Positions 16,994-25,182 of a stretch of 64,000 bases of DNA are shown piece after piece (within the stretch, counting starts at the first letter, position 1; each line of letters opens with the position of its first letter). The stretch is taken from NCBI GenBank assembly GCA_038405435.1, contig JBBYHZ010000002.1; one strand, given 5' to 3'. This DNA comes from Dryocola clanedunensis_A (GTDB lineage: Bacteria > Pseudomonadota > Gammaproteobacteria > Enterobacterales > Enterobacteriaceae). The translations under genes and the position numbers were made by a program. The notes under the pieces were generated by a model. That model was not told the origin of the DNA and did no database searches. It saw only the letters and a program-made list of their open reading frames with translations.

Positions 16994-18385
16994 TTAACCC
17001 CGGTCGTCAAAACCGTTTTTTGCTGCCGTTTCCCTGAACCACTCGCCGCTCTTCTTGATGGTGCGCTTCTGGGTTGCCAGATCCAGCGACACGAAGCCAT
17101 AGCGGTTTTTGTAGGCGTTACACCAGGACCAGTTATCGATAAACGTCCACATATGGTATCCGAGGCAGTTGCTGCCCTCGCTGATGCCTTTGTGCAGCCA
17201 CTTCAGGTGGTCGCTGACGAAATCGATGCGGTAATCATCCTGAATCTGCCCGTTTTCGTCAAAGCGTTGTTCATGCTCTACGCCCATGCCGTTCTCGGAG
17301 ATATAGCAGCGCGGGTTGCTATAGTTTTCACGCAGGTTGGTCAGAATGTCGTAGATGCCCTGCTCATAGATTTCCCAGCCGCGGTACGGGTTCATTTTGC
17401 GGCCCGGCATTTCATAGGACTCGAAGAACCACTCCGGCATAAACGGGCTGTCGGGATTGACCAGCGAGTCGCGGCACTTGATACGGCGCGGCTGATAGTA
17501 GTTGATACCGAGCAGGTCGACAACGCCCGCGGCGAGTAATGCTTTATCCTCCGGCTCGCAGGCCGGAAGCTGGCCATGCTCTTTCAGCAGCGCAACCAGC
17601 TCCTGCGGATATTCACCGCGCAGCGCCGGGTCAAGGAAGCTGCGGTTGAACATCAGGTCCGCAATATTCGCAGCCTTTACGTCCGCCGGATTTTGCGAAC
17701 GAGGGTAGGACGGCGTCAGGTTCAGAATGATGCCGATTTCGCCGCCGTCGTTGCGCTCGTGGTATGCCTTAACCGCCAGCGAGTGTGCCAGCATGGTGTG
17801 ATAAGCAACGGTAGCCGCACGTTTGAAATCGACCACGTTAGGATAGTGGAAGTCATACAGGTAACCGCCTTCCACAGGCACAACCGGCTCGTTGAAGGTG
17901 AACCAGTGCTTCACCCGATCGCCAAACAGCTCGAAGCAGGTCTTCGCGTATTCGCCATACGCCGTGACAACGTCACGATTTTCCCAGCCGCCCAGCTCCT
18001 GCATCACCATCGGCATATCAAAATGGAAGAGGTTGATAAACGGCGTGATGCCCTGGGCATGCAGCTCGTCGAAAATCTGGTTGTAAAACTTCACGGCCTC
18101 CTGGTTTACTTCGCCCCGGCCCTGCGGGATCAGGCGCGCCCAGGAAATAGAAGTGCGGAAGGTATTGTGGTTCAGCTCTTTGAGCAGCGCGATATCCTGT
18201 TTCCAGTTCTGATAAAACGTGGAGGTGTCCGCCGGGCCTACGCCGTTGTGGAAGCGCGTTGGCTGCTCCGCAAACCATCGATCCCAGATGGTTTCCGATT
18301 TGCCAAAGTTAAGCGTTTCGCCTTCGGTCTGCGGCGCGGAGCTGGCACTGCCCCACCAGAAATTATCAGGAAATGCATATTTCAT
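16994..18385 (-). CDS. 6-phospho-beta-glucosidase (GH1)
   Basis: 463 residues. Hydrolyses phosphorylated beta-glucosides (cellobiose, arbutin or salicin 6-phosphate) imported by the PTS; cytoplasmic. The start is ATG 18385 (MKYAFPDNFWWGSASSA), preceded by GAGGAAG; the frame opens further upstream but overlaps the IIC gene. GH1 signatures: N-terminal FWWGSASSAPQTEG, acid/base Glu in WFTFNEPVVP near residue 175, nucleophile Glu in CYISENGMGVEH near residue 365. A hairpin (18406-18426) sits between it and the upstream IIC gene. The exact sugar is not determined by sequence. Confidence 0.88.
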   Translation of the reverse strand: MKYAFPDNFWWGSASSAPQTEGETLNFGKSETIWDRWFAEQPTRFHNGVGPADTSTFYQNWKQDIALLKELNHNTFRTSISWARLIPQGRGEVNQEAVKFYNQIFDELHAQGITPFINLFHFDMPMVMQELGGWENRDVVTAYGEYAKTCFELFGDRVKHWFTFNEPVVPVEGGYLYDFHYPNVVDFKRAATVAYHTMLAHSLAVKAYHERNDGGEIGIILNLTPSYPRSQNPADVKAANIADLMFNRSFLDPALRGEYPQELVALLKEHGQLPACEPEDKALLAAGVVDLLGINYYQPRRIKCRDSLVNPDSPFMPEWFFESYEMPGRKMNPYRGWEIYEQGIYDILTNLRENYSNPRCYISENGMGVEHEQRFDENGQIQDDYRIDFVSDHLKWLHKGISEGSNCLGYHMWTFIDNWSWCNAYKNRYGFVSLDLATQKRTIKKSGEWFRETAAKNGFDDRG

Positions 18386-18405
18386 TACTTCTTCCTCTTT
18401 GGACG

Positions 18406-18426
18406 TGCCTGCCAGACCGGCAGGCA
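18406..18426. promoter_or_regulatory. Intercistronic hairpin, IIC/glucosidase
   Basis: A perfect eight-base-pair stem TGCCTGCC/GGCAGGCA with a five-base loop, nine bases after the IIC stop codon and 20 before the glucosidase start. There is no U run, so it more likely tunes relative expression or mRNA stability than terminates. Confidence 0.55.
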
Positions 18427-18434
18427 ATAAATGT

Positions 18435-19754
18435 TCAGTTGACGGTAACCGGGTTTTCTTCTTCCTGCGCGCCACGCTCTTCGTCCTGCTTCAGCAGGGT
18501 GCGCTCGTAGGCCTTCAGGAAGGGGTAATACATCACAGCCGACATCACCATACAAATCAGGCACATGATTACGGGACTTACCGCCCAGTTTGCGGCCCAT
18601 GAAGCCCCGATTGGCGCGGGCGTCGTCCACGGCGTCAGTGAAACGACCTGAGCAATCCAGCCTAGTTTGGTAGCGATATACGCAAGCGTGGCGTTAATCA
18701 TCGGCACCAGGGTGAACGGCAGGAAAAACACCGGGTTCATGATGATGGGCGTCCCGAACAGAATAGGCTCGTTGATGTTAAAGAAGCTTGGCACGACGCC
18801 CATTTTGCCGATGGTGCGCAGATGCACGGCGCGGCTGCGGAGCAGCAGGAAGGCCAGCGGCAGCGTCGACCCCACGCCGCCAATCAGCAGATAGTGGTCC
18901 CAGAAGCCCTGCAGATAGATATGCGGCAGCGCTTCGCCCGCGGCCAGCGCGGTCTGGTTAGCCGAAAGGTTTGCCATCCAGAACGGGTTCATTATGCCGG
19001 TGACAATCAGCGCGCCGTGTATTCCGGCAAACCACAGGATCTGGCAGATAAACACCGAGATAAGGATCGCGGGCAGCGAGTCGGAGGCCGAAACCAGCGG
19101 GGCGAGCAGGTGCATTATTGCCTCGGGCAGAATCATGCCCGTTGTGGCTTCTATCAGCAGGTTGAGCGGATGCAGCGTAAAGACAATCACCACTACGGGG
19201 ATGAGGATTTCAAACGAGCGCGCAACGCCGGTGGGCACCTCTTTTGGCAGCCGAATCGTAATGTTGTGGCGCTTGAGGAACGAATACATTTCGCTGGCGT
19301 AAATCGCGGTGATCAGGGCGGTGAAAATGCCCTGGCCGGAGAAATACTGCGTCGAGATATGGCCATCTTGATACGGTGCTGCGACCAGCAGAAACGCCAT
19401 AAAAGCCAGCAGCCCGGTCATGATCGGATCGAGCTGGTAATGCTTGCCGAGGCTTGCGCCAATGCCGACGGAAATAAAAAACGTCATCACCCCCATGCTG
19501 AGATTGAACGGCAGCATCAGCTGATCGCGGTACTTCAGCGAAAAGTTAAGCCAGCCGCGGGCAAAACTCCAGCTGCTGTCGGGGGAAAAGGGAGGGAAGA
19601 TAAAAACTAACAGGAATGAACCGATAATCATAAACGGCAGGGCGGCAATAAAGCCGTCGCGGATGGCGATGACGTGGCGCTGAGAGCCCATGGTCCCCGC
19701 CAGCGGGGTCACTTTTTGCTCAATCACATTGACCATTTTTTGGTACATGCTCAT
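18435..19754 (-). CDS. PTS lactose/cellobiose-family IIC component
   Basis: 439 residues. Inner-membrane permease of the CelB/ChbC class. ATG 19754 (MSMYQKMVNVIEQ) follows AAGGA at eight bases; the frame opens to 19802, but the extra residues are not family-like. Features: QRHVIAIRDGFIAALPFMII near residue 26, WFAGIHGALIVTGIMNPFW near 237 and FFNINEPILFGTPIIMNP near 310, a typical substrate-site stretch. No IIA or IIB gene is in the cluster, so it must borrow these from another cellobiose-class PTS (for example ChbA/ChbB) elsewhere. The palindromic operator lies about 50 bases upstream. Confidence 0.88.
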   Translation of the reverse strand: MSMYQKMVNVIEQKVTPLAGTMGSQRHVIAIRDGFIAALPFMIIGSFLLVFIFPPFSPDSSWSFARGWLNFSLKYRDQLMLPFNLSMGVMTFFISVGIGASLGKHYQLDPIMTGLLAFMAFLLVAAPYQDGHISTQYFSGQGIFTALITAIYASEMYSFLKRHNITIRLPKEVPTGVARSFEILIPVVVIVFTLHPLNLLIEATTGMILPEAIMHLLAPLVSASDSLPAILISVFICQILWFAGIHGALIVTGIMNPFWMANLSANQTALAAGEALPHIYLQGFWDHYLLIGGVGSTLPLAFLLLRSRAVHLRTIGKMGVVPSFFNINEPILFGTPIIMNPVFFLPFTLVPMINATLAYIATKLGWIAQVVSLTPWTTPAPIGASWAANWAVSPVIMCLICMVMSAVMYYPFLKAYERTLLKQDEERGAQEEENPVTVN

Positions 19755-19770
19755 GGCGGTATCCTTGCTT

Positions 19771-19819
19771 GTTTCACGGTAAGTGGGTCTATTGTGAAAC
19801 ACAACGGAAACCGGTTTCC
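19771..19819. promoter_or_regulatory. Operator region of the beta-glucoside operon
   Basis: GGAAACCGGTTTCC at 19806-19819 is a perfect 14-base palindrome with the CG-centred form typical of LacI-family operators. Nearer the gene, GTTTCAC (19771-19777) and GTGAAAC (19794-19800) form a second inverted repeat. The cognate repressor is presumably the LacI-type gene at the end of the same operon. Confidence 0.7.
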
Positions 19820-19961
19820 ACTCGGGATATTCATAACTGTTAACGGGATCAAACTCACAGAATTTTACGGCGATAAAACGTGATGGTTATCACGAATTGT
19901 TAAGAAGTTGCTGCAAAATAGCGGCAGGCGTTAACCCCGGACAGCGCCGGGGCTAACGTGA

Positions 19962-21110
19962 TTAGTGCGGCACCCGCAGCCCGTTCTCAATACCGCGGCT
20001 GAAGACCACCTGCCACAGCTGAATATCCCTTGCCCGGAAGGCTCCGGCGCAAGCGTTGAGATAGTAGCTGAACATGCGTTTGAAGCGTTCAGAATAGTTA
20101 TCGGCAATCTCCGGCCAGCTGGCGTGGAAGCGTTCGTGCCACGCCATCAGCGTTTTATCGTAGTCCGCGCCGAAGTTGTGCCAGTCTTCCATGACGAAAT
20201 GGCTTTCGCTCGCCTCGGCAATCTGGCGCACGGAGGGCAGGCAGCCGTTCGGGAAGATGTATTTATCAATCCACGGGTCCACATTGTTATCGGTTTTATT
20301 CGAGCCGATGGTGTGCAGCAGGAAAATACCGTCCGGCTTCAGGTTGCGGTCCACAACGTTGAAATAGGTGGCGTAGTTTTTTGGCCCGACGTGTTCAAAC
20401 ATGCCCACCGAGACGATTCGGTCGAACTGCTCGTTCAGGTCGCGGTAGTCCTGAAGCAGGATAGTCACGTCCAGCCCGGCGCAGCGGTCCTGGGCCATTT
20501 TCTGCTGCTCGGCCGAAATGGTGACGCCGTGTACTTTTACGCCGTAGTGACGCGCGGCGTACTCCGCAAGCCCACCCCAGCCGCAGCCGATATCAAGCAG
20601 GGTCATCCCCGGCTCCATATGCAGCTTGTCGCAGATCATTTTGAGCTTGGCGTCCTGCGCTTCGCTGAGGGTAGTAGCTTCTTTCCAGTAGCCGCAGGAG
20701 TACTGCATATGCTCGTCAAGCATGCGGCTGAACAGGTCGTTACCAAGATCGTAATGCTCTTTGCCGACTATCCAGGCGCGTTTTTTACTTTGCAGATTAA
20801 CGAGGCGGGCGGCAGCAATGCGAAGGGTGTCTTTAATATGGTGCGGGAGCTGATGCTCCAGACCGGCACGAATGACCTTGCTGAAAAAGGCATCCAGGCG
20901 TTCGCAGTCCCACCAGCCGTCCATAAAGCTTTCACCCAGACCGAGTGATCCTTCCTGCAGGACGCGTTTAAAAAAATCGGGATGTTTTACCTGAATATCA
21001 AAGGGATGGGGACCGTTAACGGTGATCCCTGCCCGGGTAAGCATTTCGTTCGCGATACGATACCATTCGTTATCTCGTATGCTGACTTCTTCTATACACG
21101 ATGAACTCAT
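19962..21110 (-). CDS. cfa: Cyclopropane-fatty-acyl-phospholipid synthase
   Basis: 382 residues, full length. Transfers a methylene from S-adenosylmethionine to unsaturated acyl chains of membrane phospholipids, mainly on entry to stationary phase or acid stress. The SAM-binding motif MTLLDIGCGWGGLAEYAA lies near residue 170; other conserved stretches are IVGKEHYDLGNDLFSRMLD and MQYSCGYW near 117-140, and RIVSVGMFEHVGPKNY near 235. Next to punC as in E. coli, but separated from ribE by the beta-glucoside island. Confidence 0.96.
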   Translation of the reverse strand: MSSSCIEEVSIRDNEWYRIANEMLTRAGITVNGPHPFDIQVKHPDFFKRVLQEGSLGLGESFMDGWWDCERLDAFFSKVIRAGLEHQLPHHIKDTLRIAAARLVNLQSKKRAWIVGKEHYDLGNDLFSRMLDEHMQYSCGYWKEATTLSEAQDAKLKMICDKLHMEPGMTLLDIGCGWGGLAEYAARHYGVKVHGVTISAEQQKMAQDRCAGLDVTILLQDYRDLNEQFDRIVSVGMFEHVGPKNYATYFNVVDRNLKPDGIFLLHTIGSNKTDNNVDPWIDKYIFPNGCLPSVRQIAEASESHFVMEDWHNFGADYDKTLMAWHERFHASWPEIADNYSERFKRMFSYYLNACAGAFRARDIQLWQVVFSRGIENGLRVPH

Positions 21111-21260
21111 AGCTTCTCCAACACCTTCTGTGCGAGGAACCTTAAAACAGCGTAGACGCTATTTCGGGTATGTGAGAAATCTCACGGAAAAATCCGCGTG
21201 CCTGATATCCGACGTAGGAAAGAGAAAGGGGCAAGAGCCCGCAAAAACTAAAGAGAAAAC

Positions 21261-21293
21261 AAATAAAAAAACGGGAGCACAAGGGCTCCCGTT
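21261..21293 (-). terminator. Rho-independent terminator of punC
   Basis: On the minus strand AACGGGAGC and GCTCCCGTT form a nine-base-pair stem with a six-base loop, followed by TTTTTTATTT. It lies about 120 bases past the punC stop, which gives an unusually long 3' untranslated tail. Confidence 0.85.
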
Positions 21294-21369
21294 ACACATT
21301 CTTTATAGTGGTACTCATCGAGCCGTTTTGAGTATAAGCCTGAAAATCAGATGATTCAACGCTTTATCG

Positions 21370-21381
21370 TTAGCAAGCTAA
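21370..21381. promoter_or_regulatory. Exact SlyA-type palindrome
   Basis: TTAGCAAGCTAA is identical to the 12-base site at 40096-40107 before slyA and to the SlyA consensus as I know it. It lies 33 bases past the punC stop and about 260 bases upstream of cfa, an odd place for an operator. Confidence 0.55.
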
Positions 21382-21414
21382 TAACCTGATTTCAACATTA
21401 TCCCCCAGGTTACC

Positions 21415-22611
21415 TTACGAATGCTGATGCGCCTCTTTGGTCTCCCAGGCTTCGGCACCTTTGCGACGCTGCATCAGGTAGCCCAGCATTGCCAGCACGA
21501 CGGTCGTCAGCATGACGCTTGTGGTGGTCAGCAGCGCGCTGGAAACCAGCCAGGAGACCATCAGGCTTGCAAAGAAGCACAGGCCAAGCTGCAGGGTGTT
21601 CTGCAGCGCGGCGGCTTTACCGGTTGCCTGCGGGAACGGCAGCAGGGCAGAAGCAACCACAATCGGGTAAATCGCGCCGTTAGCCATCGCCATAACACAG
21701 AATGGAATCAGCAGCAGCGTCAGGTTGGCATGACCGCTGGCCGCCACGCCCCAGGTGCCGAAAATGCTCAGGGTATAAAGGGCCAGCAGCCACGGCAGCA
21801 TCTGCTTACCGCTCCATTTTTGCAGCGCGCTGCGGCAGCCGTAGCCGCCCACCAGAAACGCGATGGTCTGCGGCATATAGCTCAGGCCGATAGCTGAAGG
21901 GCTGTAGCCCATATCGTTGAGAATAAACGGTGAGCCGGTCAGCCACGCAAAGAAGCTTGCGGAGCAGGCCGCGTAAATCAGCACGTTACCGCTGTAAACG
22001 CGCGAGCGCAGCAGCGACATAAAGCTCACTTTGTTCTCTTCGGTTTGCGGATGGTGCTGGGTGCGCGGCTTGAGGCGCAGCGTGGGGATCATCAGCAGCA
22101 GCGTAATGGCAAACAGCGTGGCGAAGATAGCCTGCCATTCGAAATGGTTAAGGATCCAGCTGCCCAGCAGCGGAGCCAGCGCCGGAGAAAGGCCGACCAG
22201 CGGCATAATAGTGGCGAAAATACGGTTTGCGCGGCTGGCGGGATAGTAGTCCGTCACCAGCGCCTGCCAGCTTACCGCCGCAGAGCAGACGCCCACGGCC
22301 TGAATAAAGCGCAGCACCAGCAGCGCCGTTGCGCTCTCCACCCACAGCATGCCCAGGCAGCTGACGGCGAAAATGCTCAGGCCAGCCAGCAGGACGGGTT
22401 TGCGTCCGAAGCGGTCGGACATGGGGCCCCACATCAGCTGCGCGAAGGCAAAGCCGGCTAAAAACAGGCTAAGGCTGGCGCTGACCGCGGAGGCCTCGGT
22501 GTTCAGATCCTGCTGGATGGCGGCAAAAGCAGGTAAATACATGTCGGTGGCAAGGAAACCCAGCACGCTCAGACCGGCGAGCCAGATAAGAAATCCTTTT
22601 GATGGTTGCAT
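21415..22611 (-). CDS. punC: Purine nucleoside/MFS transporter
   Basis: 398 residues. Twelve-segment major facilitator protein of the Bcr/CflA drug-exporter group, formerly YdhC; E. coli PunC takes up purine nucleosides. ATG 22611 (MQPSKGFLIWLAGLSVLGFL) is used; the frame is open well upstream but has no support. The MFS signature GPMSDRFGRKPVLLAGLSIF lies in the loop between segments 2 and 3. Divergent from punR with a LysR-type dyad between them, matching the E. coli PunR-PunC pair. The terminator lies some 120 bases downstream. Confidence 0.9.
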   Translation of the reverse strand: MQPSKGFLIWLAGLSVLGFLATDMYLPAFAAIQQDLNTEASAVSASLSLFLAGFAFAQLMWGPMSDRFGRKPVLLAGLSIFAVSCLGMLWVESATALLVLRFIQAVGVCSAAVSWQALVTDYYPASRANRIFATIMPLVGLSPALAPLLGSWILNHFEWQAIFATLFAITLLLMIPTLRLKPRTQHHPQTEENKVSFMSLLRSRVYSGNVLIYAACSASFFAWLTGSPFILNDMGYSPSAIGLSYMPQTIAFLVGGYGCRSALQKWSGKQMLPWLLALYTLSIFGTWGVAASGHANLTLLLIPFCVMAMANGAIYPIVVASALLPFPQATGKAAALQNTLQLGLCFFASLMVSWLVSSALLTTTSVMLTTVVLAMLGYLMQRRKGAEAWETKEAHQHS

Positions 22612-22684
22612 AGTTATCTCTTGAATTATTTGCAGGTAATCAGCGCCCGGAGTGTACGGAGTGCAAACTGGCTTGTGAAACGCT

Positions 22685-22711
22685 AATATTTGTAGATTGC
22701 ATTCAAATATT
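22685..22711. promoter_or_regulatory. Candidate PunR (LysR-type) binding dyad
   Basis: AATATTTG, eleven bases, then CAAATATT: perfect eight-base arms at LysR-type spacing, containing T-N11-A. It lies in the punC/punR divergent region, 15 bases before the punR start, so it could serve both autoregulation and punC activation. Confidence 0.6.
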
Positions 22712-22726
22712 TTGCAGGCAGAAATT

Positions 22727-23665
22727 ATGTGGTCTGAATATTCTCTCGAAGTCATCGATGCGGTGGCGCGCAACGGCAGCTTCAGCGGGGCGGCACAGGA
22801 GCTCCACCGCGTTCCGTCTGCTATCAGCTATACGGTGCGCCAGCTTGAGGAATGGCTGGCGGTACCGCTGTTCGAACGCCGCCATCGCGATGTGGAACTG
22901 ACCCCAGCTGGCGCCTTTTTTTTGAAAGAAGGCCGTTCTGTTATCAAAAAAATGATGACGACGCGGCAGCAGTGCCAGCAGATCGCTAACGGATGGCGAG
23001 GGCACCTGGCTATCGCGGTGGATAACATCGTGAAGCCTGAAAGAACGCGGCAGCTGGTGCTCGATTTTTATCGTCACTTTCCGGATATCGAACTGCGTAT
23101 TTTCCAGGAGGTCTTCAACGGCGTGTGGGACGCGCTGGCCGACGGGCGCGTGGAAGTGGCTATTGGCGCCACGCAGGCTATTCCCGTTGGGGGACGCTAT
23201 GCGTTCCGGGATATGGGCACGCTCAACTGGCGCTGCGTGGTGGCCGCCAGCCATCCGTTAGCACAGCGGGAGGGGGCGCTGAGCGATGAAGATCTGCGCG
23301 CATGGCCGTCGCTGGTGCTGGAGGATACCTCGCGTTCGCTGCCCAAACGCATAACGTGGCTGCTGGATAACCAGCATCGCGTGGTGGTGCCGGACTGGCA
23401 GTCCGGCTCCGATTGCCTCAGCGCCGGGCTGTGCATCGGCATGGTGCCATCGCATATCGCAAAACCGTGGCTGGAAACCGGCGAATGGCAGGAGCTTGAG
23501 CTGGAGAATCCTTTCCCGGACGCGGCATGCTGCCTGACCTGGCGGCAAAACGATGCCTCACCGGCGCTAGGCTGGCTGCTGGATTATCTGGGGGACAGCG
23601 AAACGATGAATCAGGAGTGGTTAAAAGAGCCTGAAACGAACGTCCAGGCTCCTGATGAGGCTTAG
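22727..23665 (+). CDS. punR: LysR-type regulator of punC
   Basis: 312 residues, start ATG 22727 (MWSEYSLEVIDAVARNGSF) as in E. coli YdhB/PunR; an upstream in-frame start at 22697 would overlap the dyad. The winged helix-turn-helix occupies about residues 3-60 (GAAQELHRVPSAISYTVRQL), then a linker helix and a periplasmic-binding-like co-inducer domain from about 90 (GHLAIAVDNIV). It normally activates the divergent punC in response to adenosine-type purines. The last four bases overlap the end of convergent purR. Confidence 0.92.
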   Translation: MWSEYSLEVIDAVARNGSFSGAAQELHRVPSAISYTVRQLEEWLAVPLFERRHRDVELTPAGAFFLKEGRSVIKKMMTTRQQCQQIANGWRGHLAIAVDNIVKPERTRQLVLDFYRHFPDIELRIFQEVFNGVWDALADGRVEVAIGATQAIPVGGRYAFRDMGTLNWRCVVAASHPLAQREGALSDEDLRAWPSLVLEDTSRSLPKRITWLLDNQHRVVVPDWQSGSDCLSAGLCIGMVPSHIAKPWLETGEWQELELENPFPDAACCLTWRQNDASPALGWLLDYLGDSETMNQEWLKEPETNVQAPDEA

Positions 23666-24687
23666 CGGCGATAGTCGCGGAACGGGCCGTCCGCGACGGA
23701 GCGGCGCTCAATAAGGCGCGGATGCACCTCGATGGTCTGCGACTCTTCGCGTTTGTTGACGATACGGTCCAGCAGCATGCCGAAGGCCGTTTCACCCAGC
23801 GAGTCTTTCGGCTGGTGGATGGTGGTCAGCGCCGGGGAGAAGTAGCGGGCGTTGCGCACATTGTCGTAGCCGATAATGGAGATATCCTGCGGGACACGCA
23901 GGCCCATTTCATCCGCCGCGCAGATCGCGCCCATTGCCATGATGTCACCGCCGCAGAAAACGGCGGTAGGGCGATGGGACTGGTTGAGGATCTGCTGCAT
24001 GGCCCGGTAGCCGGATTCAGGTTCGAAGTCGCCCTGCACGATCCAGTTTTCAGGAATGGCAATGTTTGCCTCCTGCAAAGCCTGCATAAAGCCCGCGTGG
24101 CGACCGCCGCCGGTGTTACGCTCCATTTGTCCCGGAATGGCGCCAATCTCGCGGTGGCCGCGCTCAATCAGGTAGCGCCCGGCCAGATATCCGCCCCGGA
24201 AGGCGTTATCAATCACCGAGTCGGTAAAGTCCGCTCGCGACTCACCCCAGTCCATCACCACCATCGGGATATGGCGATACTCTTCCAGCATGGTCAGCAG
24301 CGTATCCGGGTATTCCGAGCACATCACCAGCAGGCCGTCTACGCGCTTTTGCGCCATCATTGAGAGGTAGGCGCGCTGCTTTTCAAAGTTGTTGTGCGCG
24401 TTGCCCAGAATCAGGGTGTAGCCTTTCTCGAAGCAGCTGTTTTCAACGGCCTCAATGATTTCGGCGAAATAGGGCGCTTCGCTGGATGTGGCAAGCAGGC
24501 CGATCGTTTTGGTGTGATTAACCTTAAGGCTGCGCGCAACCGCGCTTGGCGAATAGTGTAATTCTTTGATTGCCGCCCATACCGCGTTGCGGGTCTCTTC
24601 TGCCACGAAGCGGGTTTTGTTAATAACATGTGATACGGTTGTAGTGGAAACGTTTGCGCGCTTCGCCACGTCCTTGATTGTCGCCAT
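23662..24687 (-). CDS. purR: Purine repressor (LacI family)
   Basis: 341 residues, the classical length. Binds hypoxanthine or guanine and represses purine biosynthesis genes. The N-terminal MATIKDVAKRANVSTTTVSH and hinge SPSAVARSLKVNHT are as in E. coli PurR; the effector domain contains CSEYPDTLLTMLEEY and GYDNVRNARYFSPALTTIHQ. Its 3' end overlaps punR by four bases. A PurR-box-like sequence (24733-24747) upstream of the start suggests autoregulation, as known in E. coli. Confidence 0.96.
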   Translation of the reverse strand: MATIKDVAKRANVSTTTVSHVINKTRFVAEETRNAVWAAIKELHYSPSAVARSLKVNHTKTIGLLATSSEAPYFAEIIEAVENSCFEKGYTLILGNAHNNFEKQRAYLSMMAQKRVDGLLVMCSEYPDTLLTMLEEYRHIPMVVMDWGESRADFTDSVIDNAFRGGYLAGRYLIERGHREIGAIPGQMERNTGGGRHAGFMQALQEANIAIPENWIVQGDFEPESGYRAMQQILNQSHRPTAVFCGGDIMAMGAICAADEMGLRVPQDISIIGYDNVRNARYFSPALTTIHQPKDSLGETAFGMLLDRIVNKREESQTIEVHPRLIERRSVADGPFRDYRR

Positions 24688-24732
24688 TAGATATCACTCC
24701 AGGCCATATCGTAAACTCCTGATAATTCTTGT

Positions 24733-24747
24733 GTTAAACGTTTGCGT
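24733..24747 (-). promoter_or_regulatory. Candidate PurR box upstream of purR
   Basis: The minus strand reads ACGCAAACGTTTAAC, matching most of the defined positions of the PurR operator ANGCAANCGNTTNCNT, with a central CAAACGTTT. It lies about 46 bases before the purR ATG, consistent with autorepression. Confidence 0.6.
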
Positions 24748-24983
24748 TCGCTAACTCCAGGGCAACTTTTGGGTTGCAGGCATGTCGGGGAGGCGACATA
24801 AAGCGGGAGGAGGGCGTTGAATTGATAGCACGCAGTAAATTAGCGAAGGATTTTGGCGCATCTTTTCGAAAAGTGGAAGAGGGAAAACTAATATCATTAT
24901 AAATCCAGGAGGATTTTTGTTGCTGGTTGTGGGAAAATCCCTCCGAACGCACTCTTTACAGGGTTATAAAAAGGAGATTATCC

Positions 24984-25073
24984 ATGAGCACCGATCTGAA
25001 ATTTTCCGTTATCACAACGGTTGTCGTACTGGCTCTGATTGTTGCAGGTGCTTTAACCGCCGTTCTGCACTGA
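24984..25073 (+). CDS. ynhF: Small membrane protein, 29 residues
   Basis: ATG 24984 follows AAGGAG (24971-24976) at seven bases; the 29 codons end TGA at 25073. It begins MSTDLKFSVITTVVVLALIV; the remainder, AGALTAVLH, completes a single hydrophobic helix. This closely resembles E. coli YnhF, a stress-associated single-span inner-membrane peptide that keeps its formyl-methionine. It lies between purR and sodB as in E. coli, followed at once by a hairpin. Function is not known. Confidence 0.92.
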   Translation: MSTDLKFSVITTVVVLALIVAGALTAVLH

Positions 25074-25078
25074 TTAAA

Positions 25079-25100
25079 ATGGGCCGCTTTTGCGGCCCAT
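25079..25100 (+). terminator. Hairpin after ynhF
   Basis: ATGGGCCGC-TTTT-GCGGCCCAT is a perfect nine-base-pair stem six bases past the ynhF stop, followed by AGCTTTATAT. The T run is poor, but position and stem strength fit a terminator. Confidence 0.7.
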
Positions 25101-25182
25101 AGCTTTATATCCGGATAATATTTAGTGGTTGGCGCTGGCGCTTTTCCACCCTACAACAAGCGTAGCCTTATCCCAGACTGGC

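Larger units (their letters stand above)
21111..21414. other. cfa-punC intergenic region
   Basis: 304 bases. It holds the cfa promoter area (21111-21260, nothing certain seen), a strong minus-strand terminator (21261-21293) and an exact SlyA-type palindrome (21370-21381). No ORF is supported. Confidence 0.6.

Noticed and set aside
17576..18430. 284-codon plus-strand frame opposite the phospho-glucosidase
   Set aside because: Shadow of the GH1 gene, which has both catalytic Glu motifs on the minus strand.
16994..18475. asc or chb operon by name
   Set aside because: Gene set is IIC-GH1-LacI without IIA/IIB or a RpiR/AraC-type regulator; names would over-claim, so none was given.
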